Source of the DNA: Candidatus Woesearchaeota archaeon
GTDB taxonomy: Archaea; Nanobdellota; Nanobdellia; Woesearchaeales; ARS49
Direction: 5' to 3'
NCBI GenBank assembly: GCA_018302815.1
Contig: JAGVZE010000016.1
Location: 29,919 to 93,918, forward strand
Length of the DNA stretch: 64,000 nucleotides
Each line of letters begins with the position of its first letter. Within the stretch, counting starts at the first letter, position 1. The translations under genes were made by a program, and so were the position numbers. Positions 1-7,831 of the stretch are shown here, piece after piece. The notes under the pieces are model-generated. The model ran no database searches and was not told the origin of the DNA. It worked only from the letters and a program-made list of their open reading frames with translations.

Positions 1-821
1 CCGGAGATTTTATCGTTGAGGGAGAAGCAGTGGCTGTTGATGCCAACGGAGGGATTCTTCCATTCCAAACAATGATGCAGCGCAGGCGAAAGCACAACGT
101 TGAAGAGTACAGCAAAAAAATCCCTGTCGCGCTAAAACTCTTCGACTGTTTGTACTTCAATTCAAAGACACTAATGTCAAAATCGTATCCTGAACGATAC
201 ACTGCTCTAGCAAAACTTTTGAAAAAAGGAAAAACCCTGCAACTAGCAGACAGAACCCTTTGCAGCAACTCTTCATGCGCAGACGAATTCTTCCAAAATA
301 TCGTTGTAGGAGGCGGAGAAGGCATAGTCATCAAAAGTTTGAAAGCGGATAGTTCGTATCAAGCAGGAGTTCGCGGCTGGCACTGGATAAAATGGAAGCC
401 AGAATACGTCAAAGGAATGAGAGACACGTTCGATCTTGTAGTTGTAGGCGCGTACTTTGGCAGGGGAAGACGGGCAGGAAAATACGGCGCTCTGCTCTGC
501 GCAGCTTACGATGACAAGAATGATAAGTTTGAGACTTTTTGCAAACTAGGCACAGGATTCAAAGATACTGATTTGGCGCATTTCTTCAAGCTTCTAAAGA
601 GAACGGATACGAAACCTGCACTTGTGAATTGTTCAACTGCGATGGAACCTGACGTTTGGGTAGTGCCTGAAATAGTGGTTGAAGTCGCAGGAGCGGAGAT
701 AACAAAGTCGCCAACTCACACTACCGGATATGCATTGCGCTTCCCAAGGTTTTTACGAATTCGCGAGAAGAAACCAGAGCAGGCGACGAGCGTAAAAGAA
801 ATAAAAAAGATGATTAATTAG
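1..821 (+). CDS. lig: ATP-dependent DNA ligase, 3' part (5' end outside window)
   Basis: Joins nicks in duplex DNA using ATP (replication and repair). The reading frame is open from base 3, so the gene begins before the window; a GTG at 30 is internal, not a start. The first residues read GDFIVEGEAVA, which fits nucleotidyltransferase motif III. Next come motif IV (GGGEGIVIKS) and motif V (WHWIKWKPEYVKG, the K-x-K site), then the C-terminal OB-fold ending KSPTHTTGYALRFPRF, a typical archaeal ligase 1 tail. The catalytic KxDG lysine motif must lie upstream. Identification is firm at family level. The gene ends in a strong hairpin. Confidence 0.93.
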   Translation, partial: GDFIVEGEAVAVDANGGILPFQTMMQRRRKHNVEEYSKKIPVALKLFDCLYFNSKTLMSKSYPERYTALAKLLKKGKTLQLADRTLCSNSSCADEFFQNIVVGGGEGIVIKSLKADSSYQAGVRGWHWIKWKPEYVKGMRDTFDLVVVGAYFGRGRRAGKYGALLCAAYDDKNDKFETFCKLGTGFKDTDLAHFFKLLKRTDTKPALVNCSTAMEPDVWVVPEIVVEVAGAEITKSPTHTTGYALRFPRFLRIREKKPEQATSVKEIKKMIN

Positions 822-907
822 TAAAAGACACAAAGTTAAGAACAAGAGTTGTGTCTTTTACTCTTTTAGAACAGGACGTAATTGTCCAATAACTAAAGTC
901 CTGTTCT
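820..907 (+). terminator. Double hairpin after the ligase gene
   Basis: Two consecutive inverted repeats. A 14-bp stem (AGTAAAAGACACAA at 820-833 with its complement at 849-862) begins at the ligase stop codon. A 10-bp stem (AGAACAGGAC at 868-877 with 898-907) follows, separated by CTTTT. Both strands read similarly, so it may terminate or process ligase transcripts. It lacks the GAGCACAC linker of the dispersed two-hairpin family at 2990, 5108, 5976 and 34271. Confidence 0.55.
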
Positions 908-964
908 GAAATAGCACAATTCTTTTAAATGAACACATCACATAATACTCATCACAGAAGACGA

Positions 965-1550
965 ATGCAAACAATTCGAAGGAAAACTGCTTTTCGATAA
1001 CGAGAAAGGGTTCAAGCGAAACGCAGTTCTCGGCGTTTACCGCTTCCTTGCAAAACACGAAGGCACAACAAGGGAAATTCCTCAAACGATCAACCTTAAC
1101 AAAGAACTCTTCGTAGCAAGATATGTAATTCCTGAATGCTGGAATCTGGACTACAAAGTAGATGAAAATGGCCTTAGCGTATCATTCTGCGAACACTGCA
1201 TTTCAATGAGCCTTGGCCTTACTGACGATGATTACGAGTACGACCCGACAACTGATGAACGAAAACCTAACATCGATCTACAAGACATACTAAACCCGAC
1301 AATAATTTGGGCGTTTGCGCCGCCGCACCCGGAATTCGTAAGAGCATACTGGTTCAGAAGAGACGTCCCGGTTGAAAGCAAATACGCGCCAGAAGAACAC
1401 TCGTTCACATTTCTAGGATTCGCCGAAAGCAAACTCGACTATGAACGCTTATGCTGGCTCACGGAAAATATGCACGCGCACTTCGTTGAAGAGAAGAAAA
1501 ACGTCAAAGGAACAATAACGCTAGACGGAATTGTGCAAAAAACACTCTGA
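965..1550 (+). pseudogene. Frameshifted paralogue of the protein at 7319-7831
   Basis: Unknown family. In frame with the stop at 1550, translation is open back to 933 and reads FEGKLLFDNEKGFKRN then GVYRFL, lining up with VEGTIIFESDEKGFARN then STYRFL of the 7319 gene; the tail TLDGIVQKTL matches SLDAVVQETF. No usable start exists in this frame before an internal ATG at 1206. The homologous start, by the conserved leader GAAGAC-AATG and a TATA-like TTTTAAAT at 922-930, is the ATG at 965 in another frame. A small indel within the first five codons therefore breaks the gene. It could be a sequencing error or genuine decay. Function unknown. Confidence 0.7.
1506..1540 (+). repeat. 35-bp direct repeat, copy 1
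   Basis: Identical to 2915-2949. It encodes KGTITLDGIVQK at the end of the 965-1550 gene. The two copies bracket the atypical gene at 1654-2811. Confidence 0.85.
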
Positions 1551-1653
1551 ACAGTGCTCATTTAACTAGCTGTTTGAATAAAATATCTGAAAAGATGACT
1601 TATCACGAACAGGAAATGAAAAGGGTTATAAATGTCTGATTTTTTCCGAACGT

Positions 1654-2811
1654 GTGGACCACATAATATATAAAAAAAGTTCAATGCCGCTCATTGTCAC
1701 CGCAGATACGAAACTTGGTGAAAGATTGGATTCTATACTAGAGGGTATCAAGATAACTACGGATCACCAACAAATTTTAAATAAGTATGCTAAGAAAGAC
1801 TTTTTACATATCGAAGCGGTTGGCGAAAAAAGCGTAGCATTTCATAGTTGTGAACGGGACTGTGCTAAGCTCGTTAATTTGGTTGAGCAAAAGACTGGTT
1901 CAAAGACACGTTTATTAGGAGCATATTCAATAGAAGAAGAAGGTTACGTTGTAGGGTATAACGTGAAGGAGTTTTTCAGTGGAGCTGAGCTGTTCTCAGT
2001 GAAATATGGTGCACCTAAAGTCAGCAGTGATACTTTTCCACCATTTTTTTCGGGAAAAAGTAATCCATTGCTATGGGTAGAAAATACTGCTTTCTCAATG
2101 GATGGTAAACTGCCAGTGAAATGCCCTCCTGACCACATAAGTTTCCGTTGTGCGCCCACTGAGTTGCCAGACGGCCGACATGTTGGAATTGTCTCACAAA
2201 AAATGGTTGATATAATAACTGGTGAAAAAATCTGCGAGTTGCCTCCATATGATAGAATATATTGTCTTTCTACGTACGCCGCGGGTAAATTATACGTTAC
2301 TGGCGATGGCAGTCGTAATGATTATCAGCGTTTTTGTGTGTTCACTATTTCTTCTGGAAAGGATGAATGCTATGATGTCAAAGAGCGTATATTTAAGGAA
2401 GACCGTGAAGTTCATACACTTCTAACTCTTAATGATACTCCTTACGGAATAGGCCATTGCGGAGGAGCTTTTGATCTATCTGACAATAACCTTTTAGAAG
2501 GCAACGAGGATAACGTAAAAGGATGCAAAAATCAATATGGCCGTAAGCGTAATTTTTCTTTCCATTTCCCGGAGTTACCAGGTCAATTATTAGCAATCGT
2601 ATCCAATCAAAAGCTGGTGAGGAAACTTGTTCGAATCGGAGAAAAAATAAAAGAGGAAGCACGTGATGAATTGGTTAACGTGATAGAAGTGATGGAATCT
2701 TTGCGTGAAAAGCCAGAAATCCTTAAAGCGTTTGCGCTGAGCCTTCCTTGGGTTCAGCCGCTTGAAATGCAACAACGCAAGGATTTTTACAATCTTTTTG
2801 CGAGATATTAA
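1654..2811 (+). CDS. Hypothetical protein, beta-rich, AT-richer than neighbours
   Basis: No family recognised. 385 residues from a GTG start; a TATA-like TTATAAAT at 1625-1633 about 25 bases upstream supports a leaderless start here, with ATG 1684 as alternative. The middle (about residues 75-300) alternates short hydrophobic strands with DG/GD turns, as in propeller-like proteins; residues 320-385 are helical. It has no signal peptide or TM segment. Codon choice (many AAA, GAA, TTA, GGT, GAT) differs from the GCG/CGC-rich neighbours, and it sits between two 35-bp repeats, so acquisition by insertion is plausible. It resembles the beta-rich array proteins only in general texture. Confidence 0.6.
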   Translation: MDHIIYKKSSMPLIVTADTKLGERLDSILEGIKITTDHQQILNKYAKKDFLHIEAVGEKSVAFHSCERDCAKLVNLVEQKTGSKTRLLGAYSIEEEGYVVGYNVKEFFSGAELFSVKYGAPKVSSDTFPPFFSGKSNPLLWVENTAFSMDGKLPVKCPPDHISFRCAPTELPDGRHVGIVSQKMVDIITGEKICELPPYDRIYCLSTYAAGKLYVTGDGSRNDYQRFCVFTISSGKDECYDVKERIFKEDREVHTLLTLNDTPYGIGHCGGAFDLSDNNLLEGNEDNVKGCKNQYGRKRNFSFHFPELPGQLLAIVSNQKLVRKLVRIGEKIKEEARDELVNVIEVMESLREKPEILKAFALSLPWVQPLEMQQRKDFYNLFARY

Positions 2812-2904
2812 CCACTACAAATTTAATACACGCCAAGATTGACTACCTTTTCACGGATTTTTGCCAGTCAGTCAGATTAACCTGCTAAAATCATTCTTGC
2901 AAGA

Positions 2905-2959
2905 AAAAAACATAAAAGGAACAATAACGCTAGACGGAATTGTGCAAAAGACGCTTTAA
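2905..2959 (+). pseudogene. Relic 3' end of the 965/7319 gene family
   Basis: Reads NIKGTITLDGIVQKTL followed by TAA, the carboxy end of the 965-1550 gene, with 35 identical bases (2915-2949). Nothing of the rest of the gene remains. It is either the last fragment of a tandem copy or the right-hand duplicate left by insertion of 1654-2811. Confidence 0.75.
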
Positions 2960-2989
2960 AATAATTGCGAATAAGGAACCTTCATTTCC

Positions 2990-3084
2990 CATCGGAAACA
3001 CTCAGCAATCAATATGACTAGCGAGTGTTTCCGAGTGTGCTCGGAATGACGCAGAATTATCAATTAGTCGGCGTCATTCCGACA
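2990..3084 (-). repeat. Two-hairpin element, copy D (minus orientation)
   Basis: Read on the minus strand: TGTC, stem 1 CGGAATGACGC (11 bp, arms 3071-3081 and 3042-3052), linker GAGCACAC (3035-3042), stem 2 TCGGAAACACTC (12 bp, arms 3023-3034 and 2992-3003), ending TTCCGATG. Layout and linker match the copies at 5108, 5976 and 34271, but the arms differ and stay complementary. It runs into the 3' end of the 3060-3998 gene and supplies that protein's last seven codons. Confidence 0.8.
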
Positions 3085-3998
3085 TATGGAGAATTTTTTG
3101 CACGCGACGCGACCACCGCGAGCGCCGGACCATCGTAGCTGACGTCGTCGTCGATGCCGAACCCGTAGTCGTAGTCGACGCCGCGGCCAAACACCACAGC
3201 CCGCTCACCTTTGTATGCCGTACCGGGTCTCCATCCGTAAGAGGGGTTTTGTGTTTCAAGTATTCGTTGGTATAGCGTGTCGACTTGTTCTATGCTGTCC
3301 GCATCAAGGACGGCTTGAACGAATACGAATCCGTTCAGCATTTGGCTAACGTATCCGCTTTCTCCTGCGATTTCTTGTTTTCGCACGTATTGGTCTGGTC
3401 TTTTGTAGTTGTGAATAACTTCACCAAGACCATATTTTGGTCGTGTGAGCATGATCGGCCAGGATTCGAGTTGTTGTTTGAACCATTTTTCGGCGCGTTC
3501 TACATCGTTTCTTTGAATGTTCAAATCTCGCAGCTGGTTGACAGCAACGAGGCTCCGGTGCAGTTCAGCAGCGTCAGCGCCGTATACGTGTACGTTCTTG
3601 CCTTCGTTTTTTCTTGTTGTGTAGCTTGCGAGTTCGTCTTGTGTGAATGTTGTTTTGTCCCCGTCTTGTATTCTGTTTAGGAGCCATTCGATGTTTTGTT
3701 TAGCTCTTGGCTGGCCGTCTTGGAGGGTGATTTCTGCGTTGTGAACTTTCATCGCGTTTGGCCTGCCGGGAAGTTCGGAGTGTCGGTAAAATGTGATCCA
3801 AGGCATTTCAAAAGTAGTGACCCACGCGTCTTGGACAACAACTTCGTTGGGAACGCTTTGAAGCAGGCGCAGTAGAACATCTCTTCCTTCGTCTTCTCTG
3901 CCCGCCCTTCGTAAAGCTTTAGCATGTTCAGCAATATCTGATGGAGACCCGCTTGCCCTTGCTTTACGTTCAAGCGCCTGGAGTAATACGTCACTCAT
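3060..3998 (-). CDS. Array-family paralogue (MSDVLLQALERKARASG type)
   Basis: 312 residues. The N-terminal ~60 residues (MSDVLLQALERKARASGSPS, then a TPR-like helical pair) match the start shared by the 21.5-42.7 kb array; the body has no recognised domain. The C-terminal third (about 255-305) ends YDGPALAVVASRAKN, nearly the same as the upstream neighbour (SDGPALAVVASRAKK), so the two are paralogues. Start ATG overlaps the neighbour's stop as ATGA, implying one operon. The last residues, VGMTPTN, are encoded by the two-hairpin repeat, so insertion seems to have replaced the original end. No signal peptide; probably cytoplasmic. Function unknown. Confidence 0.75.
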   Translation of the reverse strand: MSDVLLQALERKARASGSPSDIAEHAKALRRAGREDEGRDVLLRLLQSVPNEVVVQDAWVTTFEMPWITFYRHSELPGRPNAMKVHNAEITLQDGQPRAKQNIEWLLNRIQDGDKTTFTQDELASYTTRKNEGKNVHVYGADAAELHRSLVAVNQLRDLNIQRNDVERAEKWFKQQLESWPIMLTRPKYGLGEVIHNYKRPDQYVRKQEIAGESGYVSQMLNGFVFVQAVLDADSIEQVDTLYQRILETQNPSYGWRPGTAYKGERAVVFGRGVDYDYGFGIDDDVSYDGPALAVVASRAKNSPYVGMTPTN

Positions 3999-4975
3999 TT
4001 TAGTCCGCCTCTATTTCCACTGGAGAATTTTTTTGCGCGCGACGCGACCACCGCGAGCGCCGGACCATCGCTGAGGATGACGTCGTTGATGTTGAACCTG
4101 TTGTTGATGTCGTTGCGGCCCAACACCACAGCCCGCTTGGCAGGTCTCAAGTTGAAGTCTAGTGTCCAGAATCTGAATTCTCGAAGGAAGTTGTTATCAT
4201 TTCGTCTTGAACTTGTGTATTGGAATGCGTGAACTGCTCGTTCGTAGTGTGGTCCAAAGAGTTCTTCAAGAACTGCTATTGCATCTTGTGGAATTGCATT
4301 TTGAGTTGAGTTTCGTCTTTCTTCTTGTTCCGAGGCGAGTATGAGTGGTCCGTATTCAGGAATGATGATTCGTCGGCTCGCGATTTCTCCGGTGTCAAGC
4401 CGGATGTGTTCAATGGTTGCCTCGCTGTTTCCATGATAGTCAACGGCAGTTCCTGTGCGTGGCCAGTTGGTTTCTTGCGCGCGGTATTGGGTTAAGACTT
4501 GATCAATGGTTGGTTTGAGCGCTGGATGGTCGTGATGGTCGTAGCAGAAGAGTCTGATGGCTGTTTCTACTTTGGTGTTTGGAATTACAAGTTTGCCGGG
4601 CAGACTTTGTTTTTGGAGTTCTTGGTCGAGTTCTTGTGCGCGCAGTCTCCAGTTGTCGTGTGTTCTTGGCATTCCGTTGTCAAGGAAGTTCTTTGCGCGC
4701 GTAATACTCCAGAGCGTGCCATCAACTTCAAGATTTTCATATAAGAATGATGGGCCAAGGATGGGGTGGTTGACTTCTCGAACAAATGCGCCGCCTGCAC
4801 CAACGTAAGTTTGGATAAGTGATTGGTCGGCTGGCAGGGTATTCAGAACAACGTATGCGAGGTTTCTTGCGTCTTCTCTTTGGCCTCCTCGAAGGCGTGC
4901 CTGCGCAAGCCTTGCGCCTGCTGAAAGTTCGCCGCATAGCCAGTCTCTCTCTAACTCTCGAATGCGTGGATCCAT
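3995..4975 (-). CDS. Array-family paralogue (MDPRIRELERDW type)
   Basis: 326 residues beginning MDPRIRELERDWLCGELSAG, a variant of the MSDERLRELER start, followed by a helical repeat-like segment (AQARLRGGQREDARNLAYVVLN) and a long unassigned body. Its C-terminal block (PAKRAVVLGRND, then ILSDGPALAVVASRAK) is shared with the 3060-3998 protein. First gene of a two-gene minus-strand operon with a TATA box 26 bases upstream of the ATG, so probably leaderless. It lies about 16 kb from the main array and on the other strand, showing that the family is dispersed. Function unknown. Confidence 0.75.
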   Translation of the reverse strand: MDPRIRELERDWLCGELSAGARLAQARLRGGQREDARNLAYVVLNTLPADQSLIQTYVGAGGAFVREVNHPILGPSFLYENLEVDGTLWSITRAKNFLDNGMPRTHDNWRLRAQELDQELQKQSLPGKLVIPNTKVETAIRLFCYDHHDHPALKPTIDQVLTQYRAQETNWPRTGTAVDYHGNSEATIEHIRLDTGEIASRRIIIPEYGPLILASEQEERRNSTQNAIPQDAIAVLEELFGPHYERAVHAFQYTSSRRNDNNFLREFRFWTLDFNLRPAKRAVVLGRNDINNRFNINDVILSDGPALAVVASRAKKFSSGNRGGLK

Positions 4976-4997
4976 AGCCGTTCTTTGGCATAATCCC

Positions 4998-5007
4998 CTT
5001 TATAAAG
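4998..5007 (-). promoter_or_regulatory. Archaeal TATA box for the 4975-3060 operon
   Basis: CTTTATAAAG on the minus strand, centred about 27 bases before the ATG at 4975, the spacing of a leaderless archaeal transcript. Confidence 0.6.
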
Positions 5008-5107
5008 CTTCCGATATGTTAGTCACTATTGAGTTACTACAAAATCCTTTTGAGAGAAAACCTGAAGGAGAATTTTTCAGATAACACAACTTCCCTGATT
5101 TTTTCGA

Positions 5108-5308
5108 CGTCAAAAACCACCTGTGCCCCTCGCTGCGCTCGGGAACACCAGCAGCATGACGAGTGACCACTGGTTATTGAGCACATCACAAAAACGCATC
5201 TGCGTTTTTGGGAACTTGAAAAGTTTCGCTTTTCGCGTCTCGGAATTCTACCCCCTAGCAGGTTGCGATGAACAATCCATCAGTCTTAAAACTGGTGGAA
5301 TTCCGCTG
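5108..5308 (+). repeat. Two-hairpin element, copy A (long variant)
   Basis: Starts CGTCAAAAACCAC, closes its first, imperfect stem near GGTTATTG, then GAGCACAT. Unlike other copies it has two extra hairpins before the second part: CAAAAACGCA/TGCGTTTTTG (10 bp) and GAAAAG/CTTTTC. Stem 2 is TCGGAATTCTACC against GGTGGAATTCCG, ending TTCCGCTG directly beside the mazF stop codon. Its central part resembles copy B (shared GCATGACGAGTGACC). Together with the operon promoter it fills the gap between 4976 and 5310. Confidence 0.7.
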
Positions 5309-5310
5309 TT

Positions 5311-5661
5311 TTAAGCAATCACTTTTCTAACTTCTTCCTTCACTTGCTCAAGAACAGTCGTGTTTACTCTTCCTAGTTTTCTAATGACTATCGCTTTGTG
5401 TATTGTGAAAAGCTTGTCTGCCTTGATTCTGCTAAGAAAGTGAAGCGTGCCTTCTGCAAGATCTTTTTGTTCGAGCATTACAGAATATGGTTCGTCCTTA
5501 ATGTTGGACGTGATACCGCAAATGACCATGTCCTCAACTCTACTGTTGCGCGCAGTGCTTGATATAACAAGCGCCGGCCGCTGCTTCGCATCTTTCAAAT
5601 TAGAAAAAGGCACAGGAACAAGAAGGACATCTCCTTGCCTAAATTGTGTCCCAGACATCAT
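5311..5661 (-). CDS. mazF: MazF/PemK-type toxin
   Basis: 116 residues from ATG 5661 (MMSGTQFRQGDVLLV). The pattern QGDVLLVPVPFSNLK, RPALVISS, then CGITSN is typical of the MazF/PemK endoribonuclease fold, which cleaves mRNA in the cytoplasm. The frame stays open upstream inside the antitoxin gene, but homologues start near this ATG. It overlaps the antitoxin by about 20 bases, giving translational coupling. Toxin activity is inferred from family. A second, divergent module of the same type is at 50229-50751. Confidence 0.85.
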   Translation of the reverse strand: MMSGTQFRQGDVLLVPVPFSNLKDAKQRPALVISSTARNSRVEDMVICGITSNIKDEPYSVMLEQKDLAEGTLHFLSRIKADKLFTIHKAIVIRKLGRVNTTVLEQVKEEVRKVIA

Positions 5662-5893
5662 CTGCTTTTGTACCCCAGAATTGCTTTGCAACGTCTTCGG
5701 AATGCTTTAGCAAGTGCCGGAATTCATCCTTTGCCTCTTTTCCGAACTGTTCTGCCTTCTGCAGCAACAACCTGTTTTTTTCGCGTATCAAGATAAGCGT
5801 GTCGCCTTGCTTGATGCCTATCTCTTCGCGTATATCCGCCGGAATAGAAATTTGTCCTTTCTCGGACACTTTAACCGTCTTTAGCTCCATCAT
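5639..5893 (-). CDS. mazE: SpoVT/AbrB-type antitoxin (MazE-like)
   Basis: 84 residues. The first 45 (KTVKVSEKGQISIPADIREE, then GIKQGDTLILIREKNRLLLQ) form an AbrB swapped-hairpin DNA-binding domain. The remainder is helical and acidic, the usual toxin-wrapping tail. First gene of the pair. A perfect 18-bp palindrome lies just upstream against the TATA box, so autorepression is likely. Confidence 0.88.
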   Translation of the reverse strand: MMELKTVKVSEKGQISIPADIREEIGIKQGDTLILIREKNRLLLQKAEQFGKEAKDEFRHLLKHSEDVAKQFWGTKADDVWDTI

Positions 5894-5900
5894 GCAAATT

Positions 5901-5926
5901 TGTAAGAATATTCTTACATATAAATC
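5901..5926 (-). promoter_or_regulatory. mazEF promoter with 18-bp palindromic operator
   Basis: TGTAAGAATATTCTTACA (5901-5918) is a perfect palindrome placed between the minus-strand TATA box (GATTTATATGT, 5916-5926) and the mazE start at 5893. Position and symmetry fit autorepression by the AbrB-fold antitoxin. Confidence 0.65.
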
Positions 5927-5975
5927 TTCTCTTTATGAACCATCTCAAAAGGCACAGTTCACAAGGAAAGTAGGT

Positions 5976-6123
5976 TGTCAAAAACCACCGGTGATCGCGC
6001 TGTGGCGCTCAACACCGGTGGCATGACGAGTGACCGGTGGTTTTTGAGCACACTCGGAATTTCACCCTATTGTGGTTTGTGATCGAGCAAACCACCAGTC
6101 ATCAGAATGGCGGAATTCCGATG
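5976..6123 (+). repeat. Two-hairpin element, copy B
   Basis: TGTC, stem 1 CAAAAACCACCGGT (14 bp, 5979-5992 with 6033-6046) enclosing a further CACCGGTG segment, linker GAGCACAC (6046-6053), stem 2 base TCGGAATT with AATTCCGA, end TTCCGATG (6116-6123). It lies between mazE and the 6147-6392 gene and accounts for most of that gap. Confidence 0.8.
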
Positions 6124-6146
6124 TTTAAAGTACCTGCTCTCACAAA

Positions 6147-6392
6147 TCATCTATTTCTGTAGCGCGGCTGGATTTCGTCTTCGTCCCTGCCGTACGCGCT
6201 AGGACGTCCTTGCCAGTCAAGACGGTAGTTCTGCTCCCACTGCCTATTTGGCGCCTCTTCGTATCTACGCGAAGGAGGAGTTGTGGCGTGGAAATGCCCT
6301 TGCGCATCTCCGTGGAAGTGTATTGAACAGCCTGAAAGCGCTATCGAGCACAGTATTGCCTGAACTTTTTCAGATAGCCTCACGTCAATCAC
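6147..6392 (-). CDS. Small predicted lipoprotein
   Basis: 81 residues from GTG 6392 (VIDVRLSEKVQ). A short hydrophobic stretch ends in a lipobox-like LSGC at about residues 19-22, followed by a His-rich segment (SIHFHGDAQGHFHA) and a charged Arg/Glu/Asn tail. Predicted to be exported and lipid-anchored. The start overlaps the Fic stop by 8 bases, so the genes are probably coupled. Not a recognised family; the His-rich part could bind metal. A second GTG at 6383 is an alternative start. Confidence 0.55.
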   Translation of the reverse strand: MIDVRLSEKVQAILCSIALSGCSIHFHGDAQGHFHATTPPSRRYEEAPNRQWEQNYRLDWQGRPSAYGRDEDEIQPRYRNR

Positions 6393-7194
6393 CCTCCAAC
6401 CGATCGAGAATCTTATCAAAAGCGATATTCACCTTTGTCGCAAGGAACGTGTAAAAGCGTTTTTCAGAATCTGAAATACCTGCCTCATCCTCGTCGCGAT
6501 ATTTGTTTCCCCTGACCGCGTCCTGAATGAGATCCAAGTAATGAGCCCTTTCGCCTTCATAAATAATGACAGGCGGAAGACCTGAAGACGTCAAAGTAAG
6601 GTTTTGAAGCATGCGCGAAGTTCTTCCGTTCCCGTCTGAAAATGGGTGAATACGAGCAGTATTGAGGTGCAAGTACAATGCCTGTTCGAGTACAGGAAGC
6701 TGTTTAGACTCCTCGAACATGTTAGCCATTTCAGACGGAACTTTTTCAGGTCTTGGCGGAATCAAATGACTTCCAGAGATTCTCACTGCGTCACGCCTGT
6801 ACGAATGAATGAAGTCAGGCTCGATTCTTGAAGCCAAGCCAATAACAAGCTCATCACACAAGTTTGCTTTTTCGTATTCCGATTTGCCCCAAAGCCAGGC
6901 GGCGCGCACATTCTCCTGACAATCTTTAATGTGCCGCGCAATATCCAGCCTCTCCTTTGCAGATATTTGTTTATATAATTGGCTTTTCGGAATCTCTATT
7001 CTAAGAGAATGGTTATTCGCCTCTGAATTAAGGGCGTCAAGAATTTGGCCGTGAACCGCTAAAGCAAAATCGCATTTTTCAAGCTTATCTTCTAAGTATG
7101 CCTGCTTTCTTGAGATATCCTTACGAAGGTCAGGGTCAAACATTTGGCTTCGAACGATAGCTCTACGAACACTATTTAAATATTGCGTTACCAT
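6385..7194 (-). CDS. Fic/DOC family protein
   Basis: 269 residues from ATG 7194 (MVTQYLNSVRR); a TATA box 22-30 bases upstream supports this rather than the upstream TTG. The Fic motif HPFSDGNGRTSR (about residues 185-196) is complete, so nucleotidyl transfer (usually AMPylation) to a protein hydroxyl is likely. No (S/T)xxxE(G/N) inhibitory helix was recognised with confidence. Helical N-terminus. Followed in an overlapping operon by a small lipoprotein. Confidence 0.85.
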   Translation of the reverse strand: MVTQYLNSVRRAIVRSQMFDPDLRKDISRKQAYLEDKLEKCDFALAVHGQILDALNSEANNHSLRIEIPKSQLYKQISAKERLDIARHIKDCQENVRAAWLWGKSEYEKANLCDELVIGLASRIEPDFIHSYRRDAVRISGSHLIPPRPEKVPSEMANMFEESKQLPVLEQALYLHLNTARIHPFSDGNGRTSRMLQNLTLTSSGLPPVIIYEGERAHYLDLIQDAVRGNKYRDEDEAGISDSEKRFYTFLATKVNIAFDKILDRLEGD

Positions 7195-7216
7195 ACAGTG
7201 ACACTTCCTGAGCGAG

Positions 7217-7226
7217 CTTATAAATC
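7217..7226 (-). promoter_or_regulatory. TATA box of the fic gene
   Basis: GATTTATAAG on the minus strand, 23-32 bases before ATG 7194. It decides between that ATG and the longer TTG-initiated frame. Confidence 0.6.
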
Positions 7227-7318
7227 TTTTCTTTTTGTCACTTTTTGGAGACAACTAGTGCGTATTGAAGACAAACATTTTTAAACGAACAGCAAGGAGA
7301 CCGTTTTGAGTGAAGACA

Positions 7319-7831
7319 ATGGCAAGACTAGTAGAAGGCACCATCATATTCGAGAGCGACGAGAAAGGGTTTGCGCGCAACAGCACGCTCTCAACTTATC
7401 GCTTCCTTCGCGACAATAACGTATTCTGCTCAGAATATGACTCAATTTTTGAGACACCCACACTATCAAGAGAAGAGTTTTACGCGCACCACTCGAATTT
7501 AGACCTTTGGAGGCTTGATTACACATTCGCTGACGGACACATAGAAATATTCGAGACATCGCACAGCTTCACAGAAGATGAAGAAGCCATTGCAACAAAA
7601 CCCAACCCACTTGTGAACTGGGTGTTTCCTGAAGAACCTTACATATTGCTCGTATATTGGATTAAAAAAAATACAACCCACGAAAAACTTTTCTCGTTCC
7701 TAACCTGCGATGAGAAACATTACCAAAATGTCGAACAACTAATCAGCAATCTTTGCAGGCATTTCAAGAAGGAAGGACGCAAAGTCGAAGCGAAAATATC
7801 GCTCGATGCAGTCGTTCAAGAGACATTCTAA
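7319..7831 (+). CDS. Hypothetical protein, intact copy of the 965-1550 family
   Basis: 170 residues (MARLVEGTIIFESDEKGFAR). No known domain; mixed alpha/beta, acidic, no signal peptide. ATG 7319 is preceded by GTGA at ribosome-site distance and by TTTTTAAAC at 7278-7286; GTG 7310 is an alternative. The leader GAGTGAAGACAATGG is identical to that of the 19833 gene. Its 3' end overlaps the convergent S2P gene by 4 bases. Function unknown. Confidence 0.75.
   Translation: MARLVEGTIIFESDEKGFARNSTLSTYRFLRDNNVFCSEYDSIFETPTLSREEFYAHHSNLDLWRLDYTFADGHIEIFETSHSFTEDEEAIATKPNPLVNWVFPEEPYILLVYWIKKNTTHEKLFSFLTCDEKHYQNVEQLISNLCRHFKKEGRKVEAKISLDAVVQETF

Noticed and set aside
858..1085. 75-residue minus-strand ORF
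   Set aside because: It is antisense to the frameshifted 965-1550 gene, whose plus-strand translation aligns with the intact 7319 protein.
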